This document shows positions 44,111 to 52,169 of a stretch of 64,000 nucleotides of DNA, piece by piece. Below the pieces are notes generated by a model that was not told the DNA's origin, did not search any database, and saw nothing but the letters and a program-made list of their open reading frames with translations. Numbering within the stretch: the stretch's first letter is position 1; each line of letters begins with the position of its first letter. This DNA is from Acidobacteria bacterium Ga0077534 (lineage in GTDB: Bacteria; Acidobacteriota; Blastocatellia; Pyrinomonadales; Pyrinomonadaceae), in the NCBI GenBank assembly GCA_001464455.1, contig LNEI01000018.1:475343-539342 (forward strand). The letters run 5' to 3'. Made by a program: the position numbers and the translations under genes.

Positions 44111-44116
44111 TAAAAT
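44111..44116 (+). promoter_or_regulatory. Putative -10 box of clpB
   Basis: TAAAAT ends 6 nt before the ATG at 44123, with no Shine-Dalgarno. Repeat element A ends 11 nt upstream, so any -35 would lie within the repeat. Confidence 0.4.
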
Positions 44117-44122
44117 AAGATT

Positions 44123-46732
44123 ATGAGATTCGACAGATTCACGATCCGCGGCCAGGAAGCCGTGCAGGAAGCCATCACTTTGGCCGAAAAAGGCCAAAAT
44201 CAACAGGTCGAGCCGGAGCACATTCTGGCCGTCATGCTTGAGCAAAAAGAGGGCGTAGTCAAGCCTATCCTGGGCAAGATAGGAGCCAACGCGGCCGCCA
44301 TCATTACTGAACTTGAAGCCGCGATAGCGAAGTTTCCAAAGGTGAGCGGCGGGCAGCAGTATTTCAGCTCGCGAACGAACACGCTCTTTCAGGAAGCTCA
44401 GAAAGAGGCGGAGAAGATGCAGGACGAATACCTTTCGACCGAGCATCTGTTGCTGTCGATCTCCGACGAAAAAACCGGCGACGCCGGCCGCATTTTGCGT
44501 TCGAACGGTATCACTCGCGAGGATCTTGAAAAGGTCATCACCGACATGCGAGGCGGTTCGCGGATCACGGACCAGAATGCCGAAGAAAATTTCCAGGCTC
44601 TCGACAAATACGCTCAGGACCTGACCGAACGTGCCCGCAAAGGCAAGCTCGACCCCGTGATCGGGCGAGATGATGAAATACGTCGTGCTATTCAAATTCT
44701 GTCGCGTCGAACGAAAAACAATCCCGTCCTGATCGGCGAGCCGGGCGTTGGCAAAACCGCTATCGTCGAAGGTTTGGCTCAGCGTATTGTTTCCGGGGAC
44801 GTTCCGGAAGGCCTGAAAAACAAACGCCTCGTATCGCTCGATTTGGGAGCAATGCTCGCCGGTGCGAAATATCGCGGCGAGTTCGAAGACCGTTTGAAAG
44901 CTGTTCTCAACGAGATCGAAAAAGCCGAGGGACAAATAATCCTATTCATCGACGAACTTCACACACTCGTCGGCGCCGGAGCCAGCGAAGGTGCTATTGA
45001 CGCTTCGAACATGCTCAAACCCGCACTTGCCCGTGGTACTTTGCGTTCGGTTGGAGCGACAACGCTTGCGGAATATCAGAAATATATTGAAAAAGATAAG
45101 GCTCTCGAACGCCGTTTTCAGCAGGTTTACGTTGGTGAACCGAATGTTGAGGACACGATCGCGATCCTTCGCGGATTGAAGGAAAGATATGAGGTTCACC
45201 ACGGTGTGCGGATCAAAGACGCTGCGATCGTTGCCGCCGCGACTCTATCCAATAGATACATCACCGACCGGTTTCTGCCGGACAAAGCCATTGATCTTAT
45301 CGACGAAGCTGCTTCGCGAATTCGCATCGAGATCGATTCCCTGCCGCAGGAGATCGATGTGCTTGAGCGTGAAATTCTCCAGCTCGAGATCGAACGCCAG
45401 GCGCTGACGCGCGAAACTGACGATAAATCCAAAGCCCGCCTCGACGACATTGAGAAACGCATTGCCGATCTCAACGAAAAATCTTCGGCGATGAAGGCTC
45501 AATGGCAATCTGAGAAGGACGAGATCCAGAAGATGCGCGAGGGCAAGGAGCAGCTCGAACAGGCAAAACTCGAACTCGAACAAGCCCGTCAGGCCGGTGA
45601 TCTGAATAAAGCCGCCGAGATCCAGTATGGGCTGATTCCTCAGCTCGAAAAGTCGCTTGAGACCGAACAGGCTCGTTTAGGCGAACTACAAAAAGACGGC
45701 GTTTTCCTTAAGGAAGAAGTTGACGAAGAAGATGTGGCCGAGATCGTCGCCAAATGGACCGGCGTTCCTGTCTCGAAGATGCTTGAAGGCGAGATGCAGA
45801 AGCTCGTCAATATGGAATCGGGCCTTAGAAAACGTGTCATCGGCCAGGACGAGGCTCTTGAAGCCGTAGCCAACGCCGTTCGACGTGCCCGTGCCGGCTT
45901 GCAGGACCCGAATCGTCCGGTAGGTTCGTTTATCTTCCTCGGCCCGACAGGTGTGGGTAAAACCGAAACCGCCCGTGCTCTCGCCGAATTCATGTTCGAC
46001 GACGAACGTGCGATGGTCCGGCTCGACATGTCTGAGTACATGGAAAAACACGCGGTGGCCCGCATGATCGGTGCTCCTCCAGGCTATGTCGGCTATGACG
46101 AAGGCGGGCAGTTGACCGAGGCCGTTCGTCGACGCCCATACTCGGTGATCCTCTTCGACGAGATCGAAAAAGCTCATCCGGACGTTTTCAACGTGCTGCT
46201 GCAGATACTCGACGACGGACGTTTGACCGACAGCAAGGGCCGAGTGGTTGATTTTAAGAACACGGTTCTGATCATGACATCGAATCTCGGGTCGCGTGAG
46301 ATACAGGCGGCAACCCAGAATCCATTGGCCGATCGCGATATCAGAAGTGATGTTTTGCAGGTGCTTCGCGATCACTTCAAGCCGGAGTTTCTGAACCGTA
46401 TCGACGACATAGTCGTCTTTGGCCAGCTCGGCCGTGATCAGATCGCAACGATCATTGACGTGCAGCTTGAGAAACTGAGAAAGAACCTCGATGAACGCGG
46501 CATCACGATCGAACTCGATGACACCGCTCGCGAGCTGATCATCGAGGAAGGCTACGATCCGGTCTATGGAGCAAGGCCGCTCAAGCGTGCGATCCAGTCG
46601 CTGATCCAGAATCCGCTGGCGGTCAGCCTTTTGAAAGGCGACATTCGCAGCGGTAATACGGTCAGGGTCTCGGCCGCTGACGGGGCGATGAAATTCACGC
46701 CAATCGAATCGAGCGCGGAGGCGAAAGCATGA
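44123..46732 (+). CDS. clpB: Protein disaggregase ClpB
   Basis: An 869-residue Hsp100 ATPase that extracts proteins from aggregates with DnaK/DnaJ/GrpE. Order: N-domain, AAA-1 with Walker [10 protein letters not shown] and Walker [13 protein letters not shown], the long M-domain coiled coil at about 410-530, and AAA-2 with GPTGVGKTE. After SNLGS the loop reads [15 protein letters not shown], without the hydrophobic GF tripeptide needed for ClpP docking. That distinguishes it from the Clp gene at 48.5 kb. grpE follows; dnaK is not in the window. Confidence 0.97.
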   Translation: MRFDRFTIRGQEAVQEAITLAEKGQNQQVEPEHILAVMLEQKEGVVKPILGKIGANAAAIITELEAAIAKFPKVSGGQQYFSSRTNTLFQEAQKEAEKMQDEYLSTEHLLLSISDEKTGDAGRILRSNGITREDLEKVITDMRGGSRITDQNAEENFQALDKYAQDLTERARKGKLDPVIGRDDEIRRAIQILSRRTKNNPVLIGEPGVGKTAIVEGLAQRIVSGDVPEGLKNKRLVSLDLGAMLAGAKYRGEFEDRLKAVLNEIEKAEGQIILFIDELHTLVGAGASEGAIDASNMLKPALARGTLRSVGATTLAEYQKYIEKDKALERRFQQVYVGEPNVEDTIAILRGLKERYEVHHGVRIKDAAIVAAATLSNRYITDRFLPDKAIDLIDEAASRIRIEIDSLPQEIDVLEREILQLEIERQALTRETDDKSKARLDDIEKRIADLNEKSSAMKAQWQSEKDEIQKMREGKEQLEQAKLELEQARQAGDLNKAAEIQYGLIPQLEKSLETEQARLGELQKDGVFLKEEVDEEDVAEIVAKWTGVPVSKMLEGEMQKLVNMESGLRKRVIGQDEALEAVANAVRRARAGLQDPNRPVGSFIFLGPTGVGKTETARALAEFMFDDERAMVRLDMSEYMEKHAVARMIGAPPGYVGYDEGGQLTEAVRRRPYSVILFDEIEKAHPDVFNVLLQILDDGRLTDSKGRVVDFKNTVLIMTSNLGSREIQAATQNPLADRDIRSDVLQVLRDHFKPEFLNRIDDIVVFGQLGRDQIATIIDVQLEKLRKNLDERGITIELDDTARELIIEEGYDPVYGARPLKRAIQSLIQNPLAVSLLKGDIRSGNTVRVSAADGAMKFTPIESSAEAKA

Positions 46733-46737
46733 TCGCG

Positions 46738-46832
46738 TCAGTACCGGGAACGACAGTGACCGGGACTTTCCGACTCGCGCACTGCTCAAGCTGAGCGTTC
46801 AAAAGCCCGGTCACTACCGTTCCCGGTTCTGA
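46738..46832. repeat. Palindromic element C between clpB and grpE
   Basis: Starts TCAGTACCGGGAACGACAG then TGACCGGG, and ends with the inverted copy CCCGGTCACTACCGT then TCCCGGTTCTGA. The terminal TCAG(A/T)ACC/GGTTCTGA matches that of element A. The right end runs directly into the grpE promoter. Confidence 0.87.
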
Positions 46833-46857
46833 CACGAGAGGCGAAAAGTCTTACAAT
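46829..46857 (+). promoter_or_regulatory. Putative grpE promoter using the repeat end as -35
   Basis: CTGACA (46829-46834), a 17-bp spacer and TACAAT (46852-46857), then the ATG after 7 nt. The first four bases of the -35 box are the last bases of palindromic element C. The transcript would be leaderless. Confidence 0.5.
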
Positions 46858-46864
46858 TAAGAGA

Positions 46865-47521
46865 ATGTTTGGAAAAAAGAAAATGAACGAGAAAGAGATC
46901 GAGGAATTTGACGATTTGGGTGAGGGAAAGATCCCTGTTTTCGACAAACGAAGATTTAATGATGACGGCGAACGGATCGCTGATGACGAAATGCCAAAAG
47001 AACCGGTCAGATCAGCAAAAGAGATAGCCCTCGAGGCATCGCTAAAGGCCGAGACGGAACGCCGCGAGGCCGCCGAAAGCAAACTAGTGGGCGTACAGGC
47101 GAAGTTCGACGAGGCAAAAGCCACCCTTGAACGCGAAACTGCCGAGATGCGTGAACGCTTGAAGAAGACCCTTGAGGCGAAAGCGAGTCAGGACCAGTTC
47201 AATTTTCTGACGACATTGCTGCCGGTGCTCGACAACCTGAATCTGGCAGTTTCGGCCAGCGAGACCGATGCATCGATCGAAAACCTGCGTAGCGGCGTGA
47301 TCGGCACGGCTCGAAGCTTTGAACAGGCGTTAATGAGCGTCGGCGTAGAACCTGTCGCCGCGGTTGGAGTCGTGTTCGACCCCGAGGTCCATCAGGCGAT
47401 CGACATGAAAGAGGTCGACGCTGACAAGGATGGAACCGTAACCGCCGAGTATTCGCGAGGGTACAGATTCGGCAATCAGCTACTCCGACCGGCAAAGGTG
47501 CAGGTCGGCAAAGCCGGGTAA
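46865..47521 (+). CDS. grpE: Nucleotide exchange factor GrpE
   Basis: A 218-residue DnaK cofactor. A charged, disordered N-terminus leads to a long coiled coil (ALEASLKAETERREAAESKL and on), then the GrpE head: FLTTLLPVLDNLNLAV, GVEPVAAVGVVFDPEVHQAI in two parts (GVEPVAAVG and FDPEVHQAI), and EYSRGYRFGNQLLRPAKVQV which is the family signature YRxGxxLLRPAxV. It speeds ADP release from DnaK. Neither dnaK nor dnaJ is adjacent. Confidence 0.95.
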   Translation: MFGKKKMNEKEIEEFDDLGEGKIPVFDKRRFNDDGERIADDEMPKEPVRSAKEIALEASLKAETERREAAESKLVGVQAKFDEAKATLERETAEMRERLKKTLEAKASQDQFNFLTTLLPVLDNLNLAVSASETDASIENLRSGVIGTARSFEQALMSVGVEPVAAVGVVFDPEVHQAIDMKEVDADKDGTVTAEYSRGYRFGNQLLRPAKVQVGKAG

Positions 47522-47550
47522 AAAGGCCCCTTAGTTTGCTGTTTTCGCCG

Positions 47551-47556
47551 TATTAT
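47551..47556 (+). promoter_or_regulatory. Putative -10 box of the Uma2 gene
   Basis: TATTAT ends 6 nt before the ATG at 47563 with no Shine-Dalgarno. The -35 is weak. Confidence 0.35.
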
Positions 47557-47562
47557 TTCGTT

Positions 47563-48219
47563 ATGAGCGTTGCAGAAGCAAAGATCAAACGCCGATATTC
47601 GCCCGAGGAATATCTGGAACTCGAACGAGAAGCCCGTGAACGTCACGAGTTTCTCGATGGTGTGATCTATGCGATGGACGGTGAGTCGCTTTCTCACAGC
47701 CGAATATGCACGAACATCTCGGGCGAAGTTCGTAACAAATTAAAAGGTAAACCTTGCGAGGCTCTATCACCTAACATGAAGGTTAGGACTTCTAATGCTA
47801 GTCTCTTCTCCTATCCAGACTTGACCATACTTTGCGGCGAACCCTTGCTTCATGACTCGAAGAAGGATGTCCTTACAAATCCAAAGGTCATTTTTGAAGT
47901 TCTTTCGCCCTCGACTGAAACGTATGACCGCACGACCAAGTTCCTCCGTTACCGGATGGGCAATCAATCACTGACGGATTACATTTTGATCTCTCAAGAC
48001 CGAACGTTCGTCGAACATTTTTCCAAGCAGACTGATGGCAGCTGGCTCTACAAAAGTTTCAGCGAAATAACGGACGAATTGAAACTCGACAGCGTTGACA
48101 TTTCATTGAGTTTGACCGAAATATACGATCGCGTGGAACTTGTCGCCGAGCCTGAGGAAACTGATGGCATCGAACTCGAGGAATCGGCAACAATACGAGG
48201 AAATGCCGACTCGGAATAG
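47563..48219 (+). CDS. Uma2-family (DUF820) putative endonuclease
   Basis: The frame opens at 47536, but the ATG at 47563 (MSVAEAKIKRRYSPEEYLEL) fits the family and gives 218 residues. It shows the PD-(D/E)xK-like Uma2 pattern: RHEFLDGVIYAMDGES, HSRICTNISGEV, FSYPDLTILCGEP and NPKVIFEVLSPSTETYDR, then DYILISQDRTFVEHF. These genes are numerous in cyanobacteria and some other phyla and have unknown roles. Base composition looks more AT-rich than the neighbouring chaperone genes, which may mean transfer. It interrupts the clp/grpE block. Confidence 0.88.
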   Translation: MSVAEAKIKRRYSPEEYLELEREARERHEFLDGVIYAMDGESLSHSRICTNISGEVRNKLKGKPCEALSPNMKVRTSNASLFSYPDLTILCGEPLLHDSKKDVLTNPKVIFEVLSPSTETYDRTTKFLRYRMGNQSLTDYILISQDRTFVEHFSKQTDGSWLYKSFSEITDELKLDSVDISLSLTEIYDRVELVAEPEETDGIELEESATIRGNADSE

Positions 48220-48397
48220 GACTCGAGATCGCTACCAGCCATGCGATCTCGGAGGCTTTCGACCGTATACAAAGGCTTTGAGCCAGTCGATCGTTTTCGC
48301 GAAACCATCAAGCGATCGCCCGCGAATACATTTCCATGTGGTTTCGGATGTTAGATGTTGTGATCACGGGAATTGCGGGGTCACGCTTCAAAACTCC

Positions 48398-48425
48398 TTT
48401 CACGGCACTTTTCAAAGTGTTATCA
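48398..48425 (+). promoter_or_regulatory. Putative promoter of the ClpA/C-like gene with internal palindrome
   Basis: TTTCAC (48398-48403), a 16-bp spacer and TTATCA (48420-48425). The spacer contains CACTTT-tc-AAAGTG (48406-48419), a perfect inverted repeat that could bind a repressor. The remainder of the 262-bp gap has GTGATCAC at about 48359. Confidence 0.4.
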
Positions 48426-48481
48426 TTGAAGGGCCGTTCCGGGTGGATGGCGGAGATCTCGGCAGTATTTGAGAGAATTTT

Positions 48482-50761
48482 ATGGCAGACATAGACGCAT
48501 ACAAAGATAAATTCAGCGAAAGCGGGCAGCGTATCTTGGAGACGGCTCTGAGCGAATCCAAAAAGCGTGATCAGAATTACGTGTCGGTCGAACACATTTT
48601 GCACGCGATCGCTTTTGAAGAAGACGATCTTTTCTCGGCCACCATGCGTGACCTTTCTGTTGACCCGCGTTCGGTCAAAATGCTGATCGAAAAGCGTATG
48701 GAAGAGGGCAGGCAGCACAGCGGCAAGGGCTTTCGTATCGCTCCGGAAACGACCGAACTTTTCAAACGTGCGATGGATCGTGCCCGTTCGCAGGGCCGCC
48801 GCGTCATCGACGGCAGCGATATTTTCTATGTATTGTCGAACGACGAGCGAAGCATTCTCAACGACGTCCTGCAAAATCTCGGCGTTCCGTCGGACGAAGT
48901 TGCAACGACAGCTCGCACCCGTATCCGTAAGCGTGAGAAAGAAGAAGAAAGAACGCGTGCGAAGTACGAGCTGCCATCGTTCCTTCGCCATTTTGGCGTG
49001 TCGATGAATAAGCTCGCTCGTCAGGACAAGATCCCGCCGACGATCGGCCGCGAACGCGAGATCCTGCAGATGATCGAGATCTTGTCGCACCGTGAACGTT
49101 CGAATTCGCCGATGCTCGTCGGTGAACCCGGCGTAGGCAAGACGGCGGTTGTAGAAGGTTTGGCGAGGCTGATCGAGCTTGAGCCGGAGAAAGTTCCGGC
49201 ACGGCTGCGTGAAGCACATATTGTGCAGCTCCAGATGGGCGGTCTCGTCGCGGGGACGATGCTTCGCGGCATGTTTGAGGAGCGTATCAAGGGCATTATT
49301 GACGAGGTCAAAGAAAAGGACAACATCATCCTTTTCATCGACGAAGCCCACACAATCATCGGTGCCGGTGCCGCAATGGGCACGACATCTGATGCTGCAA
49401 ATATGTTCAAATCCGCTCTCGCCCGCGGCGAGCTCCGGATCATCGGTGCGACCACGATCACCGAATATAAGGAATACATCAGCGACGACGAAGCTCTCGC
49501 TCGCCGTTTCAGGCTCGTCAAGGTCGATGAGCCGACGATCGATGAAACCAAGCAGATCCTGCTCGGCGTACGGCCTCGGCTTGAGAAGAATTATTCGGTC
49601 ACGATCTCGGACGAAGCCATCAACATGGCCCTCGAAATGTCGCCGAAGTACATCCGCAACCTCCACCTCCCGGACAAGGCCATCGGCTGGCTAGACACTG
49701 CTTCGGTCAAAGTCGAGATCAACGAGCCGCTCGAGATGATCGTCAGGCCCGAGCACATAATCGATGTCATTTCTCAGGAATCTCGCATTCCTAAGGACAT
49801 GATCTACCGCGACACTTCGGATCGCTTTTCAGCAATGGAAACGGATCTCGGAAATCGAGTGATCGGTCAAAAAGATGCGGTCCGTGCAGTGGCTGAAAGG
49901 TTACGCCTTAACAAAGGCCCTCTGAAAGAGAATCACTACGCTCCGGACGGTGTTCTGTTGTTCCTCGGCCCGACTGGTGTCGGCAAGACCGAACTTGCCA
50001 AGGCTGTAGCCGAATTCATGTTCGGTGACGAATCGAAAATGGTCCGCATCGACATGAGCGAATACGGCGACGGAACCGTCGGCATCGAAAAGCTGATCGG
50101 CATGCCGCGAGGCATCGTCGGCAGCGAACGCGGCGGCATCTTGACCGAGCAGCTTCGGGATAATCCGTATACAGTCCTCTTGCTCGATGAGGTCGAAAAA
50201 GCTTCGCCGTACCTGATGAACATTTTCCTGCAGGCTTTTGACGAAGGCTGGATCACTGACGGCCGCGGCAAGAAAGTCTACCTGTCGGACGCGATCGTCA
50301 TCATGACGTCTAATCTGGGCTCGGAAAACTTCAAGAAGTACGAAAAACCGCTAGGTTTCGGCCAGAAATCACAGGGCGAGATGAAGAATATTCGCCAGGA
50401 CGTGATGAAAGCCGCCGAGAACCGCTTCACGCCGGAGTTTCGCAACCGTATCGACGAGATCGTCATCTTCTCGCCGCTGGTCATGGACGAGGTTCGCGAG
50501 ATCGCCAAGCTTTACCTTGCCAAGATCAAGCGAAACATGGAACGCCAGGGCAAAAAGGTCGAGATCACCGATGCGGCACTCGATCTGCTCACCGAGAAGG
50601 GATTCAGCCCAGCGTACGGTGCCCGCTTCCTCAAGCGTCACATCGACCAAAAGGTAAAACTGCCGATCACCAACGAATGGAAAGCCGCGATGAAATTCAC
50701 GGTAGACGCCGTCGACGGCGAGATCTCGGTTTTGCCTGGCGAGGTTTTTAGTTTGAATTAG
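48482..50761 (+). CDS. Clp ATPase, ClpA/ClpC type with ClpP-docking loop
   Basis: A 759-residue two-ring Hsp100 unfoldase. It has the Clp N-domain (ILETALSESKKRDQNYVSVE, EHILHAI), AAA-1 with GEPGVGKTA and ILFIDEAHTIIGAG, and AAA-2 with GPTGVGKTE. The long ClpB M-domain and the shorter ClpC M-domain both appear absent between the two rings. Residues 624-626 are LGF in EKPLGFGQ, the type of loop that inserts into ClpP. It therefore probably feeds a protease. No clpP or clpS lies next to it. The downstream 75-residue gene starts 1 nt after its stop. Confidence 0.9.
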   Translation: MADIDAYKDKFSESGQRILETALSESKKRDQNYVSVEHILHAIAFEEDDLFSATMRDLSVDPRSVKMLIEKRMEEGRQHSGKGFRIAPETTELFKRAMDRARSQGRRVIDGSDIFYVLSNDERSILNDVLQNLGVPSDEVATTARTRIRKREKEEERTRAKYELPSFLRHFGVSMNKLARQDKIPPTIGREREILQMIEILSHRERSNSPMLVGEPGVGKTAVVEGLARLIELEPEKVPARLREAHIVQLQMGGLVAGTMLRGMFEERIKGIIDEVKEKDNIILFIDEAHTIIGAGAAMGTTSDAANMFKSALARGELRIIGATTITEYKEYISDDEALARRFRLVKVDEPTIDETKQILLGVRPRLEKNYSVTISDEAINMALEMSPKYIRNLHLPDKAIGWLDTASVKVEINEPLEMIVRPEHIIDVISQESRIPKDMIYRDTSDRFSAMETDLGNRVIGQKDAVRAVAERLRLNKGPLKENHYAPDGVLLFLGPTGVGKTELAKAVAEFMFGDESKMVRIDMSEYGDGTVGIEKLIGMPRGIVGSERGGILTEQLRDNPYTVLLLDEVEKASPYLMNIFLQAFDEGWITDGRGKKVYLSDAIVIMTSNLGSENFKKYEKPLGFGQKSQGEMKNIRQDVMKAAENRFTPEFRNRIDEIVIFSPLVMDEVREIAKLYLAKIKRNMERQGKKVEITDAALDLLTEKGFSPAYGARFLKRHIDQKVKLPITNEWKAAMKFTVDAVDGEISVLPGEVFSLN

Positions 50762-50762
50762 A

Positions 50763-50990
50763 GTGCAGAATCAGCGAACGATAAATATAAGCGACAGAAC
50801 CTACGCGGCCCTCATCAAGCTTGTGGGACGGCAGGGAGCAAGTGGGTTTGTTGAAGAAGTTTTACAGCCATTTGTAGCTATAGCCGAAAATCGCGAAGTG
50901 GCTACGATCCACTCCCCGAGATTGGCGGATCCATCTCAGATCGCGGACTTTGTCATGGAGAAGGTGCTGACTACCGATGGCCGATTGTGA
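50763..50990 (+). CDS. Small protein resembling a toxin-antitoxin antidote, no toxin adjacent
   Basis: A 75-residue frame starting at GTG (INISDRTYAALIKLVGRQGASGFVEEV), shown here in two parts INISDRTYAALIKLV and GRQGASGFVEEV. The beta strand plus two-helix N-terminus recalls ribbon-helix-helix antitoxins. The remainder (AENREVATIHSPRLADP) would be the toxin-binding tail. No toxin follows in the next 80 bp. It could be an orphan antitoxin or a small adaptor. It begins 1 nt after the Clp gene, so coupling is likely. Confidence 0.55.
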   Translation: MQNQRTINISDRTYAALIKLVGRQGASGFVEEVLQPFVAIAENREVATIHSPRLADPSQIADFVMEKVLTTDGRL

Positions 50991-51076
50991 ATTAGTTTCT
51001 CCGTCGATCTTCACAACTATTTCCTGCATCCAAGGCTTCGGTGATAAAATCTCATCGAAGCCTTTTTATTTGCAGC

Positions 51077-52165
51077 ATGAAGAAGATCTACCTCTGTTTG
51101 GCTCTGGTTTTGGTTAACGCTGTTGCGATGCTGGCACAGGACAGTCGGCTGAAGATCGTTGAGCAGCCGCGGCCTGAGCTGCCGGTCAGGCATGGGACTC
51201 TGGACATTCAGGGGACGGTCGTGCTGCGTGTTCAGTTTCTGGAATTTGGCGAGGTAGGCGAGATCACGCCGGTAAAGGACCTGCCTTCCGGGCTGACACA
51301 GCTTGCGGTCTCGGCGGCCAGAAAGATCAAGTTCGAGCCGGAAATAAAGGAAGGAAAGCCTGTCACGGTCGTTCGAGAGGTCCAGTACATTTATAGCTGG
51401 AACGGCGGTTGGCGGATCCCGTCGAGTGGCAGCGAAAGTGTCGCCGCTGGCGACCCTGCAAAGGCCGAGGCGATCGTGGCGAAGGCCATCGAGCTTCTTG
51501 GCGGAAATCGATATCTCGCCGTCCGAACTCAGGTCAGCAAAGGCTCGTTCACGACCCTGCGAGATGGCATGGCGGCGACATTTCAGACCTTTCTCGACAT
51601 CCTCATCTTTCCGGACAAGGAGCGGACCGAGTTCAAAGGCGGCGGGTCCCGCTTCATTCAGGTGAACACCGGCGAAACCGGCTGGGTCTACGACGGCGAC
51701 ACAGAACTGGTCAAAGTCCAGACCGCCGATCAGATCGCCAACTTCAAAAAAGGGATCCGAACGAGCCTCGACAACCTGCTTCGCGGCTACTGGAAAGGCG
51801 AAGCGGAGCTTTCCTATATCGGCCGCCGTCCTGCCACGCTCGGCAAGCGTAACGATGTCGTCCGCCTCGCCTACAAGGACGGTTTCACCGTCGATTACGA
51901 ATTCTCCGCCGACGACGGAATGCCCCAGAAAGCCGTCCACACACGCACCAATACCGACGGCGACGAGGTAAAAGAAGAAGACCGCTACGCCCAGTTCATC
52001 GAGGTCGCCGGCGTCAAAGTCCCCTTCATCATCGACCGCTCCACCAACGGCCGCTCCTCTTCCCGCATCAACTTCGACTCAATAGAATTCAACCGCACCA
52101 TCCCCGAAACCGTCTTCACCAAACCCGCCAACGCAAAAGAAGCAAAGAAGGACGTGAAGTACTAA
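51077..52165 (+). CDS. Exported TonB-C-domain protein
   Basis: The ATG at 51077 gives a signal peptide (MKKIYLCLALVLVNAVAMLAQ) and 362 residues. Residues about 20-115 form a TonB C-terminal-like domain: GTVVLRVQFLEFGEVGEITPV, here GTVVLRVQFLEFGEVG, then LAVSAARKIKFEPEIKEGKP. It lacks the membrane helix and Pro-rich linker of TonB itself. From about 130 there is a beta-rich domain resembling outer-membrane lipoprotein-sorting proteins (GNRYLAVRTQVSKGSFTT, VDYEFSADDGMPQKAVH). It is probably periplasmic, of unknown role. A TAAAAT lies at 51045-51050. Confidence 0.78.
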   Translation: MKKIYLCLALVLVNAVAMLAQDSRLKIVEQPRPELPVRHGTLDIQGTVVLRVQFLEFGEVGEITPVKDLPSGLTQLAVSAARKIKFEPEIKEGKPVTVVREVQYIYSWNGGWRIPSSGSESVAAGDPAKAEAIVAKAIELLGGNRYLAVRTQVSKGSFTTLRDGMAATFQTFLDILIFPDKERTEFKGGGSRFIQVNTGETGWVYDGDTELVKVQTADQIANFKKGIRTSLDNLLRGYWKGEAELSYIGRRPATLGKRNDVVRLAYKDGFTVDYEFSADDGMPQKAVHTRTNTDGDEVKEEDRYAQFIEVAGVKVPFIIDRSTNGRSSSRINFDSIEFNRTIPETVFTKPANAKEAKKDVKY

Positions 52166-52169
52166 AGCA

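Noticed and set aside
43832-44935. 367-codon minus-strand open frame opposite clpB
   Set aside because: It is the reverse-frame shadow of hsp20 and clpB codons; the plus-strand products are unmistakable and the minus product shows no motif.
45686-46789. 367-codon minus-strand open frame opposite the 3' half of clpB
   Set aside because: Same kind of shadow; it covers AAA-2 of ClpB in antisense.
48308-49666. 452-codon minus-strand open frame opposite the ClpA/C-like gene
   Set aside because: Antisense shadow similar to the one opposite clpB; the Walker motifs are on the plus strand.
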